Below are positions 31,796-37,225 of a stretch of 37,225 bases of DNA, in pieces (the first letter of the stretch is position 1; each line of letters begins with the position of its first letter). Below the pieces are notes generated by a model, which was given only the letters and a program-made list of their open reading frames with translations, was not told the origin of the DNA and made no database searches. A program made the position numbers and the translations under genes. Origin of the DNA: Mycobacterium sp. (GTDB lineage Bacteria; Actinomycetota; Actinomycetes; Mycobacteriales; Mycobacteriaceae); assembly GCA_019236925.1 (NCBI GenBank), contig JAFAID010000674.1, forward strand, positions 1-37,225. Reading direction: 5' to 3'.

Positions 31796-32484
31796 TCTGC
31801 GTCGTATACCGGTGGCTCGACGGCGAGGCCAAGCGCCCGAACCGTGCTCGCGAGGTGGGTCTGCACGGCCCGCAGCGCCTGCTGCCGATCGCCGTCCCGC
31901 AGTGTTTCCGCAATAACGCAGTGCTCGTCCATGATCGTCGTCATCCGCTCCCGATCGTGGATCAGCGATTCGCGGATCGTCCGCATCTGACGGTCGCGCA
32001 GCGATGAGTAGAAATCGGACAATATGGCGTTTCCCGACTCTTGAAGGGTGACGTCGTGAAAAGCGCGGTCGGCATCCAAGAACTCGCGCCAGTCGGGTGC
32101 GGCGGCGGCGTCGCGCTGCCGTTGCAGTTCCGCCGACAGCCGCTCGAATACCGCTGTCCACGCTGCGGGGCCGCGCTCGATGACCTTGTTTACCGCGAAC
32201 TGTTCTAGAACCAGCCTGGCCTCGATGACGGCGCGGGCCTCTTCCGAGGAAACCGGAACGACGAGCGCACCGCGCTGCGGGTACAACCGCAGCAGCCCCG
32301 CAGCCTCCAGGCGCAGGAAGGCTTCGCGCACCGGCGTGCGCGACATGCCAAGCGCGGCCGCGACCTCGCCCTCGCTGATCAACTCCCCGCCGGGAAACGC
32401 TCCGCTGAGCACTTGGCTCTTCACGTAGTCGAGGGCGCGGTCCTTGGCCGCCATCCGGGCACCACCTGTCGCCTTCGTCGTCAC
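31786..32484 (-). CDS. GntR family regulator, FadR/FCD subgroup
   Basis: 232 residues from a GTG start. The N-terminal winged helix reads AAKDRALDYVKSQVLSGAFPGG, then SEGEVAAALGMSRTPVREAF, the standard GntR helix-turn-helix at about 38-57. The C-terminal FCD domain has EARLVLEQFAV, ADRAFHDVTL and a late MDEHCVIAE helix with ligand-binding histidines. Members of this group answer to small organic acids. It is divergent from the bicupin gene, and the region between carries repeated GATAC half-sites; control of the bicupin gene is therefore inferred. Confidence 0.9.
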   Translation of the reverse strand: MTTKATGGARMAAKDRALDYVKSQVLSGAFPGGELISEGEVAAALGMSRTPVREAFLRLEAAGLLRLYPQRGALVVPVSSEEARAVIEARLVLEQFAVNKVIERGPAAWTAVFERLSAELQRQRDAAAAPDWREFLDADRAFHDVTLQESGNAILSDFYSSLRDRQMRTIRESLIHDRERMTTIMDEHCVIAETLRDGDRQQALRAVQTHLASTVRALGLAVEPPVYDADHT

Positions 32485-32507
32485 GTCCCCTCGCCTGGAG
32501 CTCAGCC

Positions 32508-32600
32508 GTATCTCACCTGTATACCAGAGTAATACCCCTGGTCAGCGCGTGATCCCGATCTGATACCGACAAGGTTGACACTGAGATACAAGATAGATAC
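32508..32600. promoter_or_regulatory. Cluster of GATAC/GTATC half-sites, possible GntR operators
   Basis: GTATCTCA (32508-32515) and its reverse complement TGAGATAC (32582-32589) bracket the region. Between and beside them are GTATAC (32519-32524), TGATAC (32561-32566) and AGATAC (32595-32600). The last two lie in or next to the bicupin promoter. Repeated half-sites beside a GntR gene fit operator DNA; binding is inferred. Confidence 0.5.
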
Positions 32601-32603
32601 GAT
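32575..32603 (+). promoter_or_regulatory. Sigma70-type promoter of the bicupin gene
   Basis: TTGACA (32575-32580, perfect -35), 17-nt spacer, TACGAT (32598-32603, -10). The transcript would start near 32610, about 36 nt before the ATG with AAGGA upstream. Such a good -35 is uncommon in mycobacteria. The spacer and the start of the -10 overlap two AGATAC half-sites, which suggests repression by the divergent GntR protein. Confidence 0.7.
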
Positions 32604-32645
32604 TCAGGTACAAGCCGAATTGGAGCGCTGGAAGGAAAACTCGCA

Positions 32646-33686
32646 ATGTCCATCACAAATCCGGAACAAGCAGCCGCCGCATCGGTGAACTTGGACCCGA
32701 CGATTCCGGCGCCAATGACCAACGTGGCCGAGTACGGGTTTGAGGGCCGGTTTGAAGACTGGGCCGGTGACGCCCACTATTTCGAGTACTCCCAGGCCGC
32801 CAACCCAATCGGCTCGGGCCATGCGCCGCAGGTGCCGATCGTCCGGTTCGGCCCCGAGACCTACATGGACCAGCCGACCGGCGTGTTTCCGTTGGATTTG
32901 TCCAAAGAACTGGGCATCAAGACCGGTGAGACGACCAGCCCGGCGCTGCTGGCCAATTTCGTGCGCATCAGCGCCGGTGAGCAGATCGACACCAGCCCCA
33001 ACGCCACTTCGCAGCTGTACTACGTGCTGTACGGGTGGGGCTTTGCGGCAGTCAACGGCCGGCTGGTCAAGTGGGAAAAAGGCGACTTTTTGACCCTGCC
33101 CGCCGGTGCCCGCTCGGTGTTCTACGCCGACGCCGAAACCGCCATGTACTGGGTGCACGACGAGCCACTGCTGCGCTATCTCGGTGCTGAGGCGCGCAAG
33201 CCGATGTTTCGGGCGACCAAGTTTCGCCGTGCCGATGCGGTGGCCAAGCTCGAGGACATCGCCTCCCGCTCCGGTGCCAACGAGAAGAGCCGGGTCAGCG
33301 TGCTGCTGGCAAACGCCAACCAGGAGCAGACGCTGACCATCACCCACGTGCTGTGGGCCATGTTCGGTGTGCTGCCCCCCAATCAGGAGCAGCGCCCGCA
33401 CCGGCACCAGTCGGTCGCACTGGATCTGATCCTCGATACGCCACCGAGCGGCTGCTACACCTTGCTGGGCACCCGCCTCGACGAGCGTGGCGAGATCATC
33501 GACCCGATCCGAGTCGACTGGCAGGCCGGCGGCGCCTTCACCACCCCGCCGGGCATGTGGCACGCCCACTTCAACGAGACCGATACGCCGGCGCACCTGA
33601 TCCCCGTCCAGGACGCCGGCCTGCAGACCTACCTGCGCAGTCTGGACATCAAGTTCACTCAGCGCCGCGATCTGGTTGCCGGCTGA
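32646..33686 (+). CDS. Bicupin protein, gentisate-dioxygenase-like
   Basis: 346 residues with two cupin barrels, about 95-175 and 235-325. The second keeps metal ligands, H252 and H254 in RPHRHQSVAL and H306/H308 in PGMWHAHFNE. The first has no HxH pair (ISAGEQIDTSPNATS), so only the C-terminal site should bind iron. Overall form resembles the gentisate/salicylate ring-cleaving dioxygenases, but the iron site is in the opposite barrel from salicylate dioxygenase, so the substrate must be left open. A strong promoter and the divergent GntR regulator suggest induction by a small acid. Its 3' end overlaps the NrfD gene tail by 32 nt. Confidence 0.75.
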   Translation: MSITNPEQAAAASVNLDPTIPAPMTNVAEYGFEGRFEDWAGDAHYFEYSQAANPIGSGHAPQVPIVRFGPETYMDQPTGVFPLDLSKELGIKTGETTSPALLANFVRISAGEQIDTSPNATSQLYYVLYGWGFAAVNGRLVKWEKGDFLTLPAGARSVFYADAETAMYWVHDEPLLRYLGAEARKPMFRATKFRRADAVAKLEDIASRSGANEKSRVSVLLANANQEQTLTITHVLWAMFGVLPPNQEQRPHRHQSVALDLILDTPPSGCYTLLGTRLDERGEIIDPIRVDWQAGGAFTTPPGMWHAHFNETDTPAHLIPVQDAGLQTYLRSLDIKFTQRRDLVAG

Positions 33687-34779
33687 GCACACCACCGCCG
33701 AGCATCCGCGCCGTGGCGGCGCGCATACTTCGTGCCACCGCCACGACCAGCGGGAACTGTGGTGGACGATCGTCGCCGCGGGCGGGGCGGCCGGCATCGA
33801 GCCGTTCCCGCTGCGGAAGCACGACATACTTCGGGTCGCGAGTGGACTCCACCCCGGCCTCGAAGACGCCGAACCGCTGTAGCGCGCTACCGGCGAGCAG
33901 TGCCAGCCCGCACAGCGCCGCCACCGGCCGGCTCCGGCCGGCGACCGACGTCCCCAGCGCGCCGCCGACCGTCAGATACTCCGCCCAGCTGCGCAGCCGG
34001 TGGGCTTTCCCCGTCGTGTAGGCCTCGGCGACCAAGCCGAGCCGATGCTCAAGCAGTCGCGACGCGGCAACCTCTAGCCCGGCGCCCATGACGGCCAGCC
34101 GCCGGGCCGGGCCTGCTTCGGCCACCGGGGCGAACAGCATGCCCAGCCCGCCGCCACTGGCCGCCGCCGACCCGGTGAACACAAACGGCAGGTAAGGGTG
34201 CGCCTCATGCCATGCCGGCACCGCGGTCTGCGACAGCAACACCGCGGTATACGAGGCGACTCCGGGGGCCGTGGCCGCCGCCGCCAACCCCGCCGGCCGT
34301 GCCGCCCAGCCCACCAGCCGGCCTAGCCACGAGCGCTGCAGCGCGCCCGGCATCAGCTCCGTGACCGCGGCCAGCCCGGCGCCCGGCCCATAGGCCATCA
34401 GGATCCAGGTGCCCACACTCATTGGTGAACTCGGCTTGGCCACCCGCATCATGTGGAGGAACCGCTCGGGCCGGCCCAGGTCCGCAACCAGGAAATACAT
34501 GCCAGCCCCGATGCTCGCCAATGCCCCGACCCGGGCCGCCCGGCGCAGCGCCGGCCGACCGGTGAGATCTGCCCCGGCGGCCAGCAGCGCCGAACCTCCC
34601 GACAGGCCACCGGCGAAGAGATACGCCGGGACCTTCCACTCCCACACCGGTGTCTTGAGCACCTGGCGCCCGTAATAGGACCGGAACTCCGCGCGCGGCA
34701 CCGCGAGCTGCTCGCGGGTGCCGCCGCCGCGTCCGTACATCTGGGCATGGATGTTGGTGCCCTGCGCACCGTCCGTCAT
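33655..34779 (-). CDS. NrfD/PsrC-family membrane anchor of the dehydrogenase complex
   Basis: 374 residues with about eight to nine hydrophobic segments and few charges between them, as in NrfD-type quinone-linked subunits. Early residues VPAYLFAGGLSGGSALLAAG and the LGRPERFLHMMRV loop are typical of the family. The ATG at 34779 overlaps the ferredoxin-subunit stop by 4 nt; the frame to 34854 is only a shadow. It is expected to pass electrons from the Fe-S subunit to menaquinone. The gene ends inside the 3' end of the convergent bicupin gene. Confidence 0.85.
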   Translation of the reverse strand: MTDGAQGTNIHAQMYGRGGGTREQLAVPRAEFRSYYGRQVLKTPVWEWKVPAYLFAGGLSGGSALLAAGADLTGRPALRRAARVGALASIGAGMYFLVADLGRPERFLHMMRVAKPSSPMSVGTWILMAYGPGAGLAAVTELMPGALQRSWLGRLVGWAARPAGLAAAATAPGVASYTAVLLSQTAVPAWHEAHPYLPFVFTGSAAASGGGLGMLFAPVAEAGPARRLAVMGAGLEVAASRLLEHRLGLVAEAYTTGKAHRLRSWAEYLTVGGALGTSVAGRSRPVAALCGLALLAGSALQRFGVFEAGVESTRDPKYVVLPQRERLDAGRPARGDDRPPQFPLVVAVARSMRAATARMLGGGVLSRQPDRGAE

Positions 34780-35678
34780 CGCCGTCCCCTTCCCAGGAAC
34801 GCCGACACCGTGGCCGCGACCAGGGCCGACGCCGCCAAACCGGCGTACTTCCACATCGCCGGCGCATCCCGGGTAGGCACCACGGGGTCCGGCGGCAACC
34901 CGTAGACCTCCGGCTCGTCCAGGAGCAGGAAGAAGGCGCCGTTGCCGCCCACCCCGTCGTCGGGGTCTTCGCCGTAGAGCCGTGCCTCGGGCATCCCGCG
35001 CTCATGCAGCTCCTCGACGCGGCGGGCGGCGCGCTGCCGCAGCTCGTCGAGCGGACCGAATTGGATGGAGTCGGTGGGGCACGCCTTCGCGCAGGCCGGT
35101 TCCAGACCGTCGCGCAAACGGTCGTAGCACATCGTGCACTTCCACGCCCGCCCGTCGCCCTCGCGCCGGTCGATCACCCCGTACGGGCATCCGGACACGC
35201 AGTACCCGCATCCGTTGCAGATGTCGGGTTGTACGACAACGGTGCCGAACTCGGTACGAAACAACGCACCCGTCGGGCACACGTCCAGACAACCCGCATG
35301 CGTGCAGTGCTTGCACACGTCGGAGCTCATCAGCCAGCGGAAAGCGGTGCGAGTCTCCTCGCCGGTGCCCGCGCCCGGGCGCTCGAACTTCGGCATCCCC
35401 AGGTCCACCGGCGTCGTTTCCGGGGCGCTGGGCTGCTCGATAAATGCGACGTGCCGCCAGGTGTTGGCGCTCAGCATGCCGGTGTTGTCGAAGGACGTCC
35501 CCAGCAGGTTGAACCCGTCGTCGGGCACCCCGTTCCACTCCTTGCAGGCCACCTCACAGGCCTTGCAGCCGATGCATACCGAGGTGTCGGTGAAGAACCC
35601 CACTCGGGGCGGGTGGTCGACGTGGCCGGCGTTACCGGCGGGGTCGTCCAGCGGTCCGTAGAGGCTGTTGTCGCTCAC
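34776..35678 (-). CDS. Four-cluster ferredoxin subunit of formate-dehydrogenase-type complex
   Basis: 300 residues with sixteen cysteines in four groups: C35/38/41/45, C122/125/130/134, C154/157/160/164 and C181/184/196/200. This is the 4x[4Fe-4S] pattern of FdnH/HybA-type electron-transfer subunits, which wire the catalytic subunit to the membrane part. A C-terminal membrane helix at about 277-295 anchors it. No signal peptide of its own. The GTG start overlaps the catalytic-subunit stop as GTGA and GGAGGAG stands upstream. It joins the molybdopterin subunit and NrfD in one operon. Confidence 0.92.
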   Translation of the reverse strand: MSDNSLYGPLDDPAGNAGHVDHPPRVGFFTDTSVCIGCKACEVACKEWNGVPDDGFNLLGTSFDNTGMLSANTWRHVAFIEQPSAPETTPVDLGMPKFERPGAGTGEETRTAFRWLMSSDVCKHCTHAGCLDVCPTGALFRTEFGTVVVQPDICNGCGYCVSGCPYGVIDRREGDGRAWKCTMCYDRLRDGLEPACAKACPTDSIQFGPLDELRQRAARRVEELHERGMPEARLYGEDPDDGVGGNGAFFLLLDEPEVYGLPPDPVVPTRDAPAMWKYAGLAASALVAATVSAFLGRGRR

Positions 35679-37225
35679 GGCTGCTCCTCCGCCTCGGTAT
35701 CTCCGGTCCCCGCGGCACCGGCGGTCTCCAGCTCAGTGTCCGTCTCTAGCGTGATGCCCGCCCGGCGCCGGTAGTCGGCGATGTAGTCAAGCAACGCCGG
35801 CCCGCGCGGCCGCCGCCCCGGCCGGATGTCACAAGTGGCGACCTTGCTTTCCTGGATGAGCACGTTCGGTTCGGCGACCACCCCGAGCAGGTCATTGACG
35901 ACGTCGCCGTCGATGAGACCTTCGTGCCCCCAGTGATAAGGCATCCAGAGCTGGTGGACAACCCGGTCCTCAATGCGCAGCGGCGTCATGCGATCGGTGA
36001 CCAGCACGCGGGCGTCCACCGCGGCGCGGCTGGTGATCACGTGCGCCCAATCCAGGTGCACCAGTCCGCGTTCCGCCGCCAGCGCCGGCGACACCTCCAC
36101 GAACAGCGCGGGTTGCAGCTCTGCAAGGTAGGGCAGCTGCCGGCTCATCCCGCCCGCCGTGTGGTGCTCGGTCAGCCGCGCGGCGGTGAACACGAAGGGG
36201 AACACCTCGCCGTGCTTCTCCGGCGGCGTCGGGTTGTACGGGTTGTCCCGGCGCGGGTAGATCTTGCGCGTCGGGTTGCCCTGCTGTCCATACATCGCGT
36301 TGCGCACCGGGGATTCATGCGGCTCGTAGTGCGTCGGCAGCGGGCCGTCCACAATGCCGTTGGGCGCGAACAGCCAGCCCTTGCCATCGCCCTGCATGAT
36401 GAACGGGTCGTCCCCGCGTAGCGCATCGACACCCACCGCGCCTGCAGGCGGGCGGTAGTCCGGCGGCTTCGTCTTCTCGAAGTCGGGCACGTCGTAGCCG
36501 GTCCACTCGCTTTTCTCGGCGTCCCACCAGACGAGTTTCTTGCGTTCACTCCACGGGCGGCCCTGCGGGTCCGCCGATGCCCGGTTGTACAGCACTCGCC
36601 GATTCATCGGCCAGGTCCAGCCCCACTCGGGTTGGTACAGCTGCTTGTCGCGCGGTTTGCGCCGCGCCGCCTGGTTCACTTCGTCGGCGTAGACCCCGCT
36701 GTAGATCCAGCAACCGCACGCGGTGCTGCCGTCGGCCTTGAGGTCGAGGTAGCTGTTGACCACCCGACCGGTGGTGAGGTCGATGCCGTTGATGTGGCGC
36801 AGCACGTCCTCGCCCAACGGTTCGTCACCCGCGGTCGCATAGTCCCACGCTAGGTCGAGCAGCGGGCGGTCGCGCTCGTCGGTCGAACCGGCCAGCTTCT
36901 CGCGCAACCGTCGGCCGAGGTGGTAGAAGAACCACAACTCTGAGCGAGCGTCGCCCGGCGGCGCGACCGCCTTTTCCCGCCATTGCAGCATCCGCTGCGT
37001 CTGGGTGAAGGTGCCGGCCTTCTCCACGTGGGACGCCGCCGGGAAGAAAAACACTTCCGTCCGGCAGTTTTCCGGCGTAATTTCCCCGGTCTCGACCTCC
37101 GGCCCGTTCTTCCAGAAGGTGGCGCTTTCGATCATCACCAAGTCGCGCACGACCAGCCAGTCGAGGTTGCCCATGCCGAGCCGTTGCAGCCGACCGTGGG
37201 CGGATCCCACGGCCGGATTCTGCCC
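35675..37225 (-). CDS. Formate-dehydrogenase-type molybdopterin subunit, N-terminus cut by window edge
   Basis: 516 residues are visible, open to the right edge. It begins GQNPAVGSAHGRLQRLGMGNLDWLVVRDL, the inner part of the FDH alpha-chain after the active site. Later pieces are ENCRTEVFFFPAASHVEKAGTF, the QRMLQWREKAV stretch, WPMNRRVLYNRASAD, and a C-terminal molydopterin-binding domain with MSRQLPYLAELQP, PYHWGHEG and DVVNDLLG. The large size and NrfD neighbour suggest the membrane-bound, quinone-linked type. The Cys or Sec active-site residue and the Tat signal, if present, lie outside the window and cannot be judged. Confidence 0.9.
   Translation of the reverse strand, partial: GQNPAVGSAHGRLQRLGMGNLDWLVVRDLVMIESATFWKNGPEVETGEITPENCRTEVFFFPAASHVEKAGTFTQTQRMLQWREKAVAPPGDARSELWFFYHLGRRLREKLAGSTDERDRPLLDLAWDYATAGDEPLGEDVLRHINGIDLTTGRVVNSYLDLKADGSTACGCWIYSGVYADEVNQAARRKPRDKQLYQPEWGWTWPMNRRVLYNRASADPQGRPWSERKKLVWWDAEKSEWTGYDVPDFEKTKPPDYRPPAGAVGVDALRGDDPFIMQGDGKGWLFAPNGIVDGPLPTHYEPHESPVRNAMYGQQGNPTRKIYPRRDNPYNPTPPEKHGEVFPFVFTAARLTEHHTAGGMSRQLPYLAELQPALFVEVSPALAAERGLVHLDWAHVITSRAAVDARVLVTDRMTPLRIEDRVVHQLWMPYHWGHEGLIDGDVVNDLLGVVAEPNVLIQESKVATCDIRPGRRPRGPALLDYIADYRRRAGITLETDTELETAGAAGTGDTEAEEQP

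Overview
The window looks like chromosome of a slow-growing, non-tuberculous Mycobacterium (species not resolved). Base composition is high GC, and the gene order is that of the M. tuberculosis Rv1589-Rv1612 segment in inverted orientation: bioB, the Rv1590 and Rv1591 equivalents, a lipase, the NUDIX regulator, nadA-nadB-nadC, a methyltransferase, the Rv1598c nitroreductase-fold protein, hisD-C-B-H-A-impA-F-I, bcpB, trpE, the Rv1610 equivalent, trpC and trpB. Mycobacterial families (PE-PPE serine hydrolase, DUF732 secreted protein, a REP13E12-type DUF222/HNH remnant) support this.

Layout. 1-4251 (minus): trpE, a Trp-associated membrane protein, trpC and trpB (cut by the left edge). 4313-9804: an accessory block where M. 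tuberculosis has chaA. It holds bcpB, a lipoprotein, a Ser/Thr kinase whose extracellular half looks like a TPM domain, two decayed gene remnants (EAL domain and DUF222/HNH), a DUF732 secreted protein and a secreted PE-PPE-domain hydrolase. 10118-16476 (minus): the his operon, tightly packed, including PriA (HisA). PriA presumably also supplies the TrpF step, since no trpF is seen beside the trp genes. 16554-20803: the Rv1598c-like protein, then an inserted group (zinc-type dehydrogenase with divergent TetR and a perfect 18-bp palindrome, a small hypothetical, a diverged RecB/Cas4-like Fe-S protein) and a methyltransferase. 20810-24299 (minus): nadA-B-C, divergent from nrtR, with a perfect inverted repeat between them lying on a promoter -10 and touching the nrtR start codon. 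25095-28339: lipase, DUF2567 protein, BsaP-like protein and bioB.

28621-37225 is outside the conserved core: an acetoin-type operon (acetolactate decarboxylase then acetolactate synthase), a Tat-signal cupin, a GntR/FCD regulator divergent from a bicupin protein with a strong sigma70-like promoter and repeated GATAC half-sites, and a membrane-bound formate-dehydrogenase-type operon (molybdopterin subunit cut by the right edge, 16-Cys ferredoxin subunit, NrfD anchor).

The window thus joins Trp, His, NAD and biotin biosynthesis with two accessory islands. The strongest unusual items are the kinase-TPM fusion, the Fe-S nuclease-like protein lacking the catalytic lysine, the NrtR operator on a probable leaderless promoter, and the pseudogene scar at the chaA position. 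No tRNA, rRNA, CRISPR array or intact insertion sequence was seen. Names rest on remembered family motifs; no database search was run.
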